Source: an uncultured Alkaliphilus sp. (GTDB lineage: Bacteria > Bacillota > Clostridia > Peptostreptococcales > Natronincolaceae). From it: a DNA stretch of 64,000 bases. The notes under the pieces are model-generated. The model ran no database searches. It worked only from the letters and a program-made list of their open reading frames with translations, and was not told the DNA's origin. This document shows positions 26,065 to 35,979 of this stretch, one piece after another. The translations under genes and the position numbers were made by a program. The stretch is from the NCBI GenBank assembly GCA_938074565.1, contig CALJEQ010000021.1:18652-82651 (forward strand), in the 5' to 3' direction. Position 1 is the stretch's first letter. Every line of letters begins with the position of its first letter.

Positions 26065-29000
26065 ATGGCAAGAAAAATGAAAACCATGGATGGTAATGCT
26101 GCAGCTGCCTATTGTTCATATGCATTCACTGATGTTGCGGCAATTTATCCAATTACTCCATCATCAAATATGGCGGAAAATGTTGATGAGTGGAGCTCTT
26201 ACGGCCAAAAAAACTTATTTGGTCAAACAGTTAAGGTAACAGAGATGCAATCGGAAGCAGGTGCAGCTGGAGCAGTGCATGGTTCATTGGCAGCTGGAGC
26301 ACTTACTACAACCTTTACTGCATCACAAGGATTATTATTAATGATCCCAAATATGTACAAAATTGCTGGTGAATTACTACCAGGTGTATTCCATGTAAGT
26401 GCCCGTGCAATTGCAGGACATGCCCTTTCAATCTTCGGCGACCATTCTGACGTAATGTCAGCTAGACAAACAGGATGTGCTTTATTAGCAACAGGTAGTG
26501 TACAGGAAGTAATGGACTTAGCGGGGGTTGCTCATTTAGCATCTATTAAAGGTAGAGTGCCGTTTATTCATTATTTCGACGGATTTAGAACATCCCATGA
26601 AGTACAAAAAGTTGAAGTAATTGAGTATGACGAATTTGCTAAATTATTAGACTGGGAAGCTGTTAAAGCTTTTAGAAACAACGCTTTAAATCCAGAAAAT
26701 CCAGTGCTTAGAGGAACTGCTCAAAACCCAGATATTTTCTTCCAAGCTAAAGAAGCATCAAATCGTTATTATGATGCAATTCCTGATATTGTTAATGACT
26801 ATATGAAGGAAATTACTAAGCTTACAGGTAGAGAATATGCTCCATTTAACTACTATGGTGCAGAAGATGCAGAAAATATTATAATTGCTATGGGTTCTGT
26901 TACAGATACAATTGAAGAAACAGTTGACTACCTATTAGCAAAAGGTGAAAAAGTAGGGGTTATTAAAGTTCATTTATACAGACCTTTCTCTGAAAAATAT
27001 TTCTTTGATGTATTACCAAGTACAGTTAAGAGAATTGCTGTATTAGATAGAGTAAAAGAGCCAGGTGCTTTAGCTGAGCCTTTACACTTAGACATTAAAT
27101 CTTTATTCTTCGCTAAAGAAAATGCACCATTAATCGTTGGTGGAAGATTTGGATTAGGTTCAAAGGATACTATTCCTTCACATATATTAGCAGTATACAA
27201 TAACTTAAAATTAGACCAACCAAAAGATAGATTTACTTTAGGTATTGAAGATGATGTAACTCATACATCTTTACCAGTTGCAGAAAAAATCAACTCTGCA
27301 CCTAAGGGAACTATTAGATGTAAGTTCTGGGGATTAGGTTCTGACGGTACTGTTGGAGCTAACAAAAGTGCTATCAAGATTATTGGAGATAACACTGACA
27401 TGTACGCTCAAGCATACTTCTCATATGACTCTAAAAAGTCTGGTGGGGTAACTATTTCTCACTTACGTTTTGGTAACAAGCCAATTAAATCAACTTATCT
27501 AATTGATGAAGCTGATTTTGTAGCATGTCATAATCAATCATATGTATATCAATATGATTTATTAAAAGGATTGAAAAAAGGTGGTAACTTCTTATTAAAC
27601 TGTATCTGGTCACCAGAAGAGTTAGAAGAAAAATTACCTGCTGCAATGAAAAAATATATTGCTGAAAACGAAATTAACTTCTACACCATCAATGCAACTA
27701 AAATTGCATCTGAAATTGGTTTAGGTGGAAGAATTAACATGGTTTGTCAATCAGCTTTCTTTAAGTTAGCACAAGTTATTCCGATGGATGACGCTGTTAA
27801 GTATCTAAAAGAAGCTATTGAGCAAGCTTACGGAAATAAAGGTGAAAAAATTGTTAATATGAATAACCAAGCAGTTGATCGTGGATTAGATGCATTAGTG
27901 AAAGTTGATGTACCACAATCTTGGTTAGGTGCAACAGAAGAAGCAGCTGCTGCTAAAGAAGAGCCAGAATTCATTAAAAACATTTTAAGACCTATGAATG
28001 CGCAAGCAGGAGATGCACTTCCAGTAAGTACTTTTGTTGGAGCAGAAGACGGTACTTTCCCATTAGGAACATCTCAATACGAAAAACGTTGTATTGCTGT
28101 AAATGTACCAGAGTGGGTAGCAGAAGATTGTATCCAATGTAACCAATGTTCATTTGTTTGTCCTCATGGATGTATTAGACCATTCTTAGCAGATGAAGAA
28201 GAGTTAAAGAATGCTCCAGAAGGATTCACAACTTTAAAAGCAATGGGTAAAGAATTTGAAGGATTACAATACAGAATGCAGTTAAGTCCATTAGATTGTA
28301 CTGGATGTGGAAACTGTGCTGACATCTGTCCTTCTAAGAAAAAGGCTCTTGTTATGAAGCCAGTAGAAACTCAATTTGTTGAAATAGATAGATGGAATTA
28401 CGCTTCAAGTGCTATTAGCTATAAAGCAGATTTAACTAGCATTGAAACTGTAAAAGGTAGTCAATTTGCTCAACCATTATTCGAGTTCTCTGGAGCTTGT
28501 GCTGGTTGTGGAGAAACACCATACGTTAAATTAATTACTCAATTATTTGGAGATAGAATGATGGTAGCCAATGCTACAGGATGTTCATCTATCTACGGCG
28601 GAAGTGCTCCATCTGTACCATACTGTAAAGACAAGAATGGAAGAGGTCCAGCTTGGGCTAACTCTTTATTTGAAGATAATGCAGAGTTTGGATACGGTAT
28701 GTTCTTAGCTTCAGCTCAAATTAGAGAAAGACTTTCTGACCTAATGGTAGAAGGATTAGAATCAGACTTATCTGCTGAATTAAAAGATGCATTTAAATTC
28801 TGGTTAGAAAATAAAGAAGAAGGAAGAGGTTCTAAAGAAGCAACTTATAAATTATTACCTCTACTTGAAGCAGCTAAAGGTAATGCTATAGTTGACGAAT
28901 TACTAGAAAAGAAACAATATTTAATTAAACAATCTACTTGGATATTTGGTGGAGACGGTTGGGCATATGACATCGGTTTCGGTGGATTAGACCATGTAAT

Positions 29001-29580
29001 CGCTACTGGAGAAGATGTAAATATCCTTGTTATGGATACAGAAGTTTACTCTAACACAGGAGGACAATCTTCTAAAGCATCTCCAACAGCTTCAATCGCT
29101 AAGTTTGCTACTGCTGGTAAGAAAGTTAAGAAGAAAGACCTTGGTATGATTGCAATGAGCTATGGTTATGTATATGTTGCTCAAGTTGCAATGGGAGCAG
29201 ACAAGAATCAATTAATGAAAGCTATGAAGGAAGCAGAAGCTTATAAAGGTCCTTCAATTGTAATTGCTTACTCACCATGTATCGCTCATGGAATTAAAGC
29301 TGGTATGGGTAAAACTCAAGAACAGTCTAAAAAGGCTGTAGAGGCAGGATACTGGCATTTATACAGATTTAACCCAGAATTAAAAGAGCAAGGTAAAAAT
29401 CCATTTGTTCTTGATTCTAAAGAACCAAAGGCTTCTTTTAAAGAATTCTTAATGGGAGAAGTTCGTTATGCATCATTAATGAATACTTTCCCAGAAGTTG
29501 CTGAAGAACTATATGCTAAATCACAAAAAGAAGCAGAAGAAAGATATGAGTCTTACAAAAGACTTGCTAATAATTATTAA
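26065..29580 (+). CDS. nifJ: Pyruvate:ferredoxin (flavodoxin) oxidoreductase
   Basis: 1171 residues, the normal length of the single-chain enzyme, ATG with AAAGGGGG. It oxidises pyruvate with CoA to acetyl-CoA and CO2, reducing ferredoxin; it is the core of anaerobic pyruvate use. Order: domain I/II with the EMQSEAGAAGAVHG block (~65); an inserted [4Fe-4S] ferredoxin domain with clusters from Cys689 (CIQCNQCSFVCP) and Cys745 (CTGCGNCADICP); the ACAGCGETPY block (proximal cluster); and the TPP-binding GGDGWAYDIGFGG from ~962. Codon use is more uniform (many GGA, GCT, AAA), as in highly expressed genes. It is monocistronic with its own long regulatory region and a strong terminator. Confidence 0.97.
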   Translation: MARKMKTMDGNAAAAYCSYAFTDVAAIYPITPSSNMAENVDEWSSYGQKNLFGQTVKVTEMQSEAGAAGAVHGSLAAGALTTTFTASQGLLLMIPNMYKIAGELLPGVFHVSARAIAGHALSIFGDHSDVMSARQTGCALLATGSVQEVMDLAGVAHLASIKGRVPFIHYFDGFRTSHEVQKVEVIEYDEFAKLLDWEAVKAFRNNALNPENPVLRGTAQNPDIFFQAKEASNRYYDAIPDIVNDYMKEITKLTGREYAPFNYYGAEDAENIIIAMGSVTDTIEETVDYLLAKGEKVGVIKVHLYRPFSEKYFFDVLPSTVKRIAVLDRVKEPGALAEPLHLDIKSLFFAKENAPLIVGGRFGLGSKDTIPSHILAVYNNLKLDQPKDRFTLGIEDDVTHTSLPVAEKINSAPKGTIRCKFWGLGSDGTVGANKSAIKIIGDNTDMYAQAYFSYDSKKSGGVTISHLRFGNKPIKSTYLIDEADFVACHNQSYVYQYDLLKGLKKGGNFLLNCIWSPEELEEKLPAAMKKYIAENEINFYTINATKIASEIGLGGRINMVCQSAFFKLAQVIPMDDAVKYLKEAIEQAYGNKGEKIVNMNNQAVDRGLDALVKVDVPQSWLGATEEAAAAKEEPEFIKNILRPMNAQAGDALPVSTFVGAEDGTFPLGTSQYEKRCIAVNVPEWVAEDCIQCNQCSFVCPHGCIRPFLADEEELKNAPEGFTTLKAMGKEFEGLQYRMQLSPLDCTGCGNCADICPSKKKALVMKPVETQFVEIDRWNYASSAISYKADLTSIETVKGSQFAQPLFEFSGACAGCGETPYVKLITQLFGDRMMVANATGCSSIYGGSAPSVPYCKDKNGRGPAWANSLFEDNAEFGYGMFLASAQIRERLSDLMVEGLESDLSAELKDAFKFWLENKEEGRGSKEATYKLLPLLEAAKGNAIVDELLEKKQYLIKQSTWIFGGDGWAYDIGFGGLDHVIATGEDVNILVMDTEVYSNTGGQSSKASPTASIAKFATAGKKVKKKDLGMIAMSYGYVYVAQVAMGADKNQLMKAMKEAEAYKGPSIVIAYSPCIAHGIKAGMGKTQEQSKKAVEAGYWHLYRFNPELKEQGKNPFVLDSKEPKASFKEFLMGEVRYASLMNTFPEVAEELYAKSQKEAEERYESYKRLANNY

Positions 29581-29596
29581 TAAATTGTAGTTTATT

Positions 29597-29628
29597 AGAC
29601 GGGGTATTTACCCCGTCTTTTTCTTTAT
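29597..29628 (+). terminator. Terminator of PFOR
   Basis: GACGGGG / CCCCGTC with a 6-base loop, followed by TTTTTC. It is among the most GC-rich stems in the window. Confidence 0.9.
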
Positions 29629-29760
29629 CTTTTTTCAATAGGAGACTAAAAAAGTGTCTATTTCATAAAATATGAGTATAATAAAGCAAAGGTAAATAAC
29701 AGCTGATAAAACTTAAAATTATATAGAGTACTTTAGCTCAATTGAAAAGGAGAGGTTATT

Positions 29761-30990
29761 GTGTTGGGATTGACTTTAGAAGGTGGTGGCGCTAAAGGGG
29801 CTTATCAAATAGGTGCATGGAAGGCTTTTAAAAAGCTCAATTTAGAGTTTCAAGGTATATCGGGTACTTCTGTAGGTGCATTAAATGGTGCATTAATGAT
29901 GCAGGATGAGTTTGATTTAGCCTATGAAGTTTGGTATAACATTAATCCCACTAAAATAATGGAGATGGATGATAAAATTTATGAAATGATTGTAGAAGAT
30001 GAATTATCTACAAAGAATATTCAAGTTATTTATGAAGAAATAAAGTTATTTGTTAAAGGTTTAGGTTTAGATCCAAAGCCTTTAAGGGAATTGATGAGTA
30101 AGTATTTAAAGGAAGATGTTATTAGAAAATCCCATAAAACCTTTGGGTTTGTAACAGTCTGTTTAACTGACCGTAGACCAATGGAAATATATAAAGAAGA
30201 TGTACCGGAAAATAAGATGTTAGACTATTTGATGGCTTCCTCCTACTTACCAATTTTCAAATCTAGAAAATTAGATGGAAAGGTGTTTTTAGATGGGGGC
30301 TTCTACAATAATTTACCCATAGAAATGTTATATAATAAAGGCTATAAAAAAATAATTGCTGTACGCCTGTTAAGTAGAGGTAGAATTAAAAAGGTGGAAC
30401 ATGATGACTTGGAGGTTGTTTATATTACCCCCAACCAAAGTCTTGGGGGGATAATGGATTTTAGTAGAGATAAAGCCAGGCATAATATTACATTAGGCTA
30501 TTTTGACACCTTAAGGGTGTTTGAGAATTTAAGGGGTAGAAGTTATTATTTAAAGGGTCACATGGATGATAATTTAGCATTAAAGTTTTTTATGGAAATT
30601 AATGAAAATTGTATAAAAAAATTAGGAGATCTTTTTAATTTATCCCATTCTTTACCCATAAACAGACTGTTGTTAGAGGGAATAATACCTAAGTTTATTA
30701 GTTTAATGGAATTAGAAAAAAATGCAACTTATGGTGATGTACTTATAGGAGTAATTGAAAATATGGCAGCTTGTAAAAATATTGAACCATTTAAAATATA
30801 TAGCATAACTGAATTGATGGAAAAGATTATATACTTAAATTCTAATAAAAATATTGATGAATGTGAAAAAGATATGGGTAATTTTATTATAAATGAAATT
30901 AGATTAAGGCTAGACAAAGAAAAACTATTACAAGAGGCAATTAAAATTATGTTAAAGAATAACAATTGCTTTTTTATACCTAGTCCCTAA
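29761..30990 (+). CDS. Patatin-like phospholipase (RssA family)
   Basis: 409 residues starting at GTG 29761 behind AAGGAGAGG. The N-terminal ~230 residues are a patatin domain: oxyanion loop GGGAKGAYQIG, nucleophile Ser37 in GTSVG and partner Asp178 in LDGGFYNN form the Ser-Asp dyad. Members hydrolyse acyl esters of lipids; the substrate is not known here. The C-terminal ~170 residues are not part of the core domain and have no motif I recognise. It lies 34 bases before a cardiolipin synthase gene, which suggests a shared role in membrane lipid remodelling. Confidence 0.9.
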   Translation: MLGLTLEGGGAKGAYQIGAWKAFKKLNLEFQGISGTSVGALNGALMMQDEFDLAYEVWYNINPTKIMEMDDKIYEMIVEDELSTKNIQVIYEEIKLFVKGLGLDPKPLRELMSKYLKEDVIRKSHKTFGFVTVCLTDRRPMEIYKEDVPENKMLDYLMASSYLPIFKSRKLDGKVFLDGGFYNNLPIEMLYNKGYKKIIAVRLLSRGRIKKVEHDDLEVVYITPNQSLGGIMDFSRDKARHNITLGYFDTLRVFENLRGRSYYLKGHMDDNLALKFFMEINENCIKKLGDLFNLSHSLPINRLLLEGIIPKFISLMELEKNATYGDVLIGVIENMAACKNIEPFKIYSITELMEKIIYLNSNKNIDECEKDMGNFIINEIRLRLDKEKLLQEAIKIMLKNNNCFFIPSP

Positions 30991-31024
30991 GTCTTCTAAT
31001 TTACTGATGGGGAGGTGCTGGTAA

Positions 31025-32464
31025 ATGACTATCTTAAATATACTAACAATTTTTTTTACTCTGTTAACAGTGTTAATCAGTATAATTATACTGTTGGAAA
31101 ATAGAAGTCCTTCAAGAACATTGGCATGGTTATTAGTGCTTCTATGGCTACCAGTTGTTGGGATATTTCTATATCTATATATAGGACAGAATCATAAGAA
31201 AAAGAAGACATTTATCAAAAAATCTAAACAAGACTATAAAATACTGTGCCACTTATTAAAGGAACAAGCTTCCTTTACAAAGTACGCAAATCTATTTCAC
31301 GATAATTTAACTGGAATAAAAGGAAAGTTGATTCCACTATTAATGAATAATACTAATTCACCAATAACTGTTAATAATGAATCTACTGTATTACAGAATG
31401 GAAAAGAAACATATGAAGCCATGTTGGAAGCCATTAAATCCGCAAAAAATCATATTCATATGGAGTATTTTATTATTAAAGATAGTGAAATTGGAAGCAA
31501 AATAAAAAATGCTTTAATTGAAAGGGCTAAGGCTGGGGTGAAGGTTAGGATCATTTATGATGCTGTAGGCTGTTGGCGATTAAAAAAAGATTTTTTTTTA
31601 TCCCTTAGACAAGTTGGTGTTAAAATAGTACCCTTTTTGCCAGTATCAATTCCACTGTTTGGTAACAGGCTTAATTATCGAAATCATAGAAAAATACTGA
31701 TTATAGATGGAATATTGGGGTTTTTAGGTGGTATTAATATTGGGGATGAATATTTAGGAAAAAATAATAAAATGGGATTTTGGAGAGATACACATTTAAA
31801 AATTAAGGGAGAAGCAGTGTATGTTATTCAAACAATATTTTTAATGGATTGGTTCTTTGTTACTGGAGAAGAATTGGATGATTCTATCTACTTTCCAAAA
31901 CAAGGAAACTGTGGAATTCAGATGATACAAATTGCAGCCAGTGGACCTGATTCACAATGGGAAGCCATCCATCAAGCATATTTTTCAGCTATTTCTTCAG
32001 CTAACCAAAAAGTTTATATTACCAGCCCTTATTTAATACCTGATGATAGTATATTAATGGCATTAAAAACAGCTGCCATTAGAGGTGTAGACGTTAGAGT
32101 AATACTACCCAGTCGTCCCGACCATAAGACAGTGTTTTGGGCTTCTAAGTCCCACTATAAGGAACTACTACAAGCTGGAGTAAAAATTTATGAGTATAAG
32201 AATGGGTTTATACATGGAAAAGTGATGTTGGCTGATGAAGATTTTGTCAGTATTGGTACTGCAAATTTAGATATACGTAGTTTTAATTTGAATTTTGAAA
32301 TAAATGCTTTTATTTATGACCCAGAGGTTTCAGAAAAGATGATGTTTAGTTTCATAGATGACTTTAGAAATAGTAAAGAAGTTACGTTAGCATCCTACAG
32401 TAATAGACCAAAGGTAGATCGTGTAAAAGAGTCTATTGCTAGGTTGTTTTCACCAATATTATAA
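31025..32464 (+). CDS. cls: Cardiolipin synthase
   Basis: 479 residues, ATG with GGGAGGTG, 34 bases after the patatin gene. Two N-terminal membrane segments (~1-20 and ~35-55) carry a phospholipase D-type domain with two HKD motifs: His221/Lys223/Asp228 (HRKILIIDG) and His397/Lys399/Asp404 (HGKVMLADEDFVSIGTANLD). It joins two phosphatidylglycerols into cardiolipin and glycerol at the membrane. The size is typical of Bacillus-type Cls. Confidence 0.95.
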   Translation: MTILNILTIFFTLLTVLISIIILLENRSPSRTLAWLLVLLWLPVVGIFLYLYIGQNHKKKKTFIKKSKQDYKILCHLLKEQASFTKYANLFHDNLTGIKGKLIPLLMNNTNSPITVNNESTVLQNGKETYEAMLEAIKSAKNHIHMEYFIIKDSEIGSKIKNALIERAKAGVKVRIIYDAVGCWRLKKDFFLSLRQVGVKIVPFLPVSIPLFGNRLNYRNHRKILIIDGILGFLGGINIGDEYLGKNNKMGFWRDTHLKIKGEAVYVIQTIFLMDWFFVTGEELDDSIYFPKQGNCGIQMIQIAASGPDSQWEAIHQAYFSAISSANQKVYITSPYLIPDDSILMALKTAAIRGVDVRVILPSRPDHKTVFWASKSHYKELLQAGVKIYEYKNGFIHGKVMLADEDFVSIGTANLDIRSFNLNFEINAFIYDPEVSEKMMFSFIDDFRNSKEVTLASYSNRPKVDRVKESIARLFSPIL

Positions 32465-32481
32465 ATAACCTAAATAAAGAA

Positions 32482-32516
32482 AAAAAATACAGGTGATGGG
32501 TTCCTGTATTTTTCTT
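32482..32516. terminator. Bidirectional terminator
   Basis: AAAAATACAGG and CCTGTATTTTT around 9 bases, with A and T runs on the two sides. It ends cls (+) and the SLH protein (-). Confidence 0.85.
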
Positions 32517-32527
32517 TTCCTATAGGG

Positions 32528-34585
32528 TTATTTAAATCGAGCTTCTCTAAGATTAAAATAATTTAAGTAGTTTAGTTTTAAACCTGTAATTTTTTTATTA
32601 ACTGATGATGCCCCTAAGTCATACCATAAAACAATTAAAGGCGAGTCAAAATCAACTAAAGCTTGAACTTCTTCATAATAACTTCTTCTCAAGTCAGAAT
32701 CATCTGTTTGTCTAGCTAACTCCAACAGAATATCTACTTCTGGATTGCTATAATTTGTACCATTACCCGATATACTTTTTGAGGATGAATGGAATAAAGG
32801 ATATAAAGCATAGTCGATGTCAGCCGCATAGTTCATCCAGTTGAGTAAGTAGAAATCTGGTTTTCCTTGTGAAATGGCATCAAGATATTCACCCCAGTCG
32901 CTTATTACTACGATCTCTAAGTCTATGTTTATTTCAGCTAAGTCTTCCTTTACAGATTCAGCTATAAAGTGATGAGCCCAAGAATCTGTTATATAGAAGG
33001 TGGCATCAAAACCTTTTTCAAAACCTGCTTCTTTTATAAGCCTTTTCGCGTATGAAATGTCATACGAGTAGGGTTCAATTTCATTGTTGGCACCCCAGTA
33101 AAGTGGATTGGTAGGAATAGCAGGTAAATAATAAAAGTCTTCAAAAATGTATTCACCTAAATATTCAACAGCAGTAGCGTAATTGATAGCTCGTCTTACC
33201 TTTGGGTTACTTAAGTTGGGATTACCATTATTTATTCCAATAAAAGTTGTTAGATGTCCAGGATATAGAGCTAAGTTAAAATCTGATGGAGTAACATCGT
33301 ATAGTTCATATAGTTGCTCTAAACTTAAGTGGTAGGCAATGTCTATAGTTCCATTAGTAATAGCCTCTGTACCCTTATCTGGATTATTTATTACCGAAAA
33401 AGAAACATTAGGAATGTTTGCTTTCCCTTTATAATGTTGGTCAAAGGATTTAATTTTTACTTGTGTTAAAGATTTTGAAACCAGTTGATAAGCACCTGTA
33501 CCTGTAGCCGAAGAATTATATCTAGTACTGGAGGATACAAGGGATGCTTCATGTATTATAGAGGTGTTTATATGGGTTAATCTATTTATTATTTGGGAAT
33601 AAGGTTCTTTTGTTGAAAATCTAACTGTATTATCATCAATTACTTTTATACTTTTAATATCTAATTTTTCTAATACATTATTAGTGAAGTTAGAACCCGC
33701 ACACCTTCTAAGGGAAAAGGCAACATCTTTAGCTGTTAATGTCGCACCATTATGAAACTTTACATTCTTTCTAATTTTAAACTCATAGGTTAAAGGGTCT
33801 ATTTGCTTCCAACTTTCAGCCAGCCCTGGTACAAGTTTATCATCTTCTAATAAAACTAGAGTATCAAACATTTGTCCAATGATTGTAAATGAAGCATGAT
33901 CATTGGCTAAATGAGGATCTAAACTAAAGGGAGAATAAGCTAGAGAAATATTTAATGTATCTTTATTTGATTTTGAAAATTTTTCAAAAGTTCTATTAAC
34001 TAATACAATAGCTTGCTCTCTGGTGGTATTGCCCTTTGGGTTGATCTGATTACCACCAATACCCCCCATTATTCCTTGATGGTTTAAATATTTAACAGCA
34101 TCTAAAGCCCAAGAAGCAATTAATTTTTCATCGGAGAATTTAATGTTATTTGGTATGCTATAATTTGATTGGAGTGTGGCTATTTTAATAGTACGAAGAA
34201 GCATAACGCAAATTTCTTGACGGGTAATAGGTTGATTAGGAGCAAATTGATTAGCCGAAATACCCCCTACAATACCTAACTTATTAGCTTTTAATATTTC
34301 TGGATTTTTAGTATCAATAAATGGATTTGGAGAAACTGGAGTAGCCTTTTTTTGACTGAGGGATTCATAAAGCTTTACTGCCAATTCTGCAAATTCTTCT
34401 CTAGTTATATTTTGCTGATAGTTACTTAATATTTTAGTTGTTGTTAGTTGATTTGTTTTTGCTTGTTGAATTTCTTTTTCAGCCCATTGGCTAGGGGAAC
34501 TAGCATAGGTGAAATTAGTGGGAAGCAATGTAAATAACATTACCAATACTAATAAAATATGAATATTTTTCTTTTGTTTTTTCAT
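32528..34585 (-). CDS. Exported peptide-binding protein (SBP family 5) with N-terminal SLH domains
   Basis: 685 residues. A signal peptide (~1-28) ends in TYASS and has no lipobox. Residues ~30-205 contain three S-layer-homology repeats (ITREEFAELAVKLYE, ITRQEICVMLLRTI, TTREQAIVLVNRTF), which bind secondary cell wall polymer. The remaining ~480 residues are an extracytoplasmic binding protein of the oligopeptide/nickel class (SLAYSPFSLDPHLANDHA, LAESWKQIDPLTYEFKIRKN, NPKVRRAINYAT). So the binding protein is fixed to the wall instead of carrying the usual lipid anchor. No permease or ATPase genes are near, so it either serves a transporter elsewhere or has a sensing role. Confidence 0.9.
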   Translation of the reverse strand: MKKQKKNIHILLVLVMLFTLLPTNFTYASSPSQWAEKEIQQAKTNQLTTTKILSNYQQNITREEFAELAVKLYESLSQKKATPVSPNPFIDTKNPEILKANKLGIVGGISANQFAPNQPITRQEICVMLLRTIKIATLQSNYSIPNNIKFSDEKLIASWALDAVKYLNHQGIMGGIGGNQINPKGNTTREQAIVLVNRTFEKFSKSNKDTLNISLAYSPFSLDPHLANDHASFTIIGQMFDTLVLLEDDKLVPGLAESWKQIDPLTYEFKIRKNVKFHNGATLTAKDVAFSLRRCAGSNFTNNVLEKLDIKSIKVIDDNTVRFSTKEPYSQIINRLTHINTSIIHEASLVSSSTRYNSSATGTGAYQLVSKSLTQVKIKSFDQHYKGKANIPNVSFSVINNPDKGTEAITNGTIDIAYHLSLEQLYELYDVTPSDFNLALYPGHLTTFIGINNGNPNLSNPKVRRAINYATAVEYLGEYIFEDFYYLPAIPTNPLYWGANNEIEPYSYDISYAKRLIKEAGFEKGFDATFYITDSWAHHFIAESVKEDLAEINIDLEIVVISDWGEYLDAISQGKPDFYLLNWMNYAADIDYALYPLFHSSSKSISGNGTNYSNPEVDILLELARQTDDSDLRRSYYEEVQALVDFDSPLIVLWYDLGASSVNKKITGLKLNYLNYFNLREARFK

Positions 34586-34724
34586 AAAGTCCTCCTTTTG
34601 ATAATAGTTGTTTATATAATATTCTTTGAGGAAAAGATAAATCCTCTAAAATTATGGAAATATTTAAATAATAAAACATACAACTTGGCTTAAATGAGGT
34701 TAAAGACTAATTAAATTTTTAAAT

Positions 34725-34762
34725 AAAAAAAACCCCCATCACTATAAGATAGAGGTTTTTTT
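34725..34762 (-). terminator. Terminator of the superoxide reductase gene
   Basis: AAAACCCCCATC / GATAGAGGTTTT imperfect stem with a T run on the minus strand, 10 bases after the stop at 34773. Confidence 0.7.
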
Positions 34763-34772
34763 AAAATAATAG

Positions 34773-35147
34773 TTATTCAACAGTAATTTCTTTGCTATTT
34801 TCCCATACACCATGAATATTGCAGTAGCTGATGGCATGAATCGTACCAGACTTCTGTAACTTAAGGGTAGTGGCGCCTACTGGTTCGGTATAATTGTCAC
34901 CTTCACCGTGGGCAGTAAAATTAAAGTTAGCAATTTCGATAGGAAATTTTCCACCTTCTGGATGGAAGAATACTTTAAACCAAGCTATGTAATGTTCAAA
35001 AGAATTTGGATGACCTATGGCATCACCAATAGAAACCTTTATCTCAAATTTTTCTCCAGCTGCAACTTTTTCTGGTGCATGAATAACGGGTACATGTTTT
35101 TCGCCTTTCCAATCACCAGTTTGTAAAAATTCTCCAAATGTTTTCAT
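34773..35147 (-). CDS. Superoxide reductase (neelaredoxin type, one iron centre)
   Basis: 124 residues, the length of the class without the extra desulforedoxin domain. The His4-Cys1 iron ligands are all present: His18 (EKHVPVI), His46 (IGHPN), His52 (FEHYIAWF), Cys109 and His112 (SYCNIHG); Glu16 is the usual sixth-site residue. It reduces superoxide to hydrogen peroxide with electrons from rubredoxin in the cytoplasm of anaerobes. It appears monocistronic. Together with Tpx (46.5 kb) and Hcp (41.5 kb) it gives this host oxygen and peroxide defence. Confidence 0.95.
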   Translation of the reverse strand: MKTFGEFLQTGDWKGEKHVPVIHAPEKVAAGEKFEIKVSIGDAIGHPNSFEHYIAWFKVFFHPEGGKFPIEIANFNFTAHGEGDNYTEPVGATTLKLQKSGTIHAISYCNIHGVWENSKEITVE

Positions 35148-35318
35148 TTAAAAGACCTCCTCTTAATTAACAAAATACTCTCTAATGTATTTATAACCAA
35201 AATAGAAGTTTTATAACAAAAAAATTAAAAAAAGTAAGAAATATTTTTATTATACCATCCAACACTATAAAAATAGCAGTATTAGGGGATGGGGATTCAC
35301 TTGAAGTTTTTAATACCA

Positions 35319-35347
35319 TTGCATCAATCATGAGTTTATAATATAAT
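35319..35347 (+). promoter_or_regulatory. Sigma-A-type promoter of the SEC-C protein gene
   Basis: TTGCAT, 17 bases, TATAAT, ending 36 bases before ATG 35384. Confidence 0.6.
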
Positions 35348-35383
35348 AATATAATGAAATAAATTATAAGAGGAGTAGTTGAT

Positions 35384-35881
35384 ATGAGTTTACATGAACA
35401 ATGGAAAAATATTGCCTTTGAAGAAACTGACCAAGAAAAAGCCAACCAATTTTGGGAAGAATATTGTGAGATTGAACAAGGAATATATGAAGACATTTTA
35501 GGAAAAAAAGAAGACAAAATTAGTGGAACATTAAAAGAATTAGCAGAAAAGTATGGTGTTACAACGGTTTTCTTTGTAGGCTTTTTAGATGGGATTAATG
35601 ATAGTTTAGTTGACTTAGTTGATTTAGAGAGTCTAAATGAAGAAAGTGAATTAAATCTTCATATAGATTTAGAAAAACTATACTTTAATATGTTAGCTGT
35701 AAAGGCTGATTGGTTATATTCTTTACCTCAATGGGATGATATATTAACTGAGGAAAAAAGAAAAGAAATAAAGAAAGAATACAATGCTTCTAAAACAGTA
35801 GTAAAAGAAGATAAAACTGGAAGAAATGACCCATGTGTATGTGGAAGTGGGAAAAAATATAAAAAGTGTTGCGGTAAATAA
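35384..35881 (+). CDS. SEC-C motif protein
   Basis: 165 residues, ATG with AGAGGAG. The body is an acidic helical domain of unknown function (~1-145). The last ~20 residues are the SEC-C zinc motif [18 protein letters not shown], known from SecA and many small proteins; it binds zinc through CxC and CC. In SecA it contacts ribosome and SecB, but small SEC-C proteins like this are uncharacterised. It is transcribed alone from the promoter at 35319 and ended by the hairpin at 35893. Confidence 0.85.
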   Translation: MSLHEQWKNIAFEETDQEKANQFWEEYCEIEQGIYEDILGKKEDKISGTLKELAEKYGVTTVFFVGFLDGINDSLVDLVDLESLNEESELNLHIDLEKLYFNMLAVKADWLYSLPQWDDILTEEKRKEIKKEYNASKTVVKEDKTGRNDPCVCGSGKKYKKCCGK

Positions 35882-35892
35882 ATACTTAATTC

Positions 35893-35932
35893 AAAATAAA
35901 CCTGCTATGGAACGTCGTAGCAGGTTTATTTT
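35893..35932. terminator. Bidirectional terminator between SEC-C gene and argH
   Basis: AAAATAAACCTGCTA / TAGCAGGTTTATTTT with a 10-base loop. Confidence 0.88.
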
Positions 35933-35979
35933 GTACATTTATAAAAAGGTTTGAAAAAACAATAGTAATAACATTAAGA

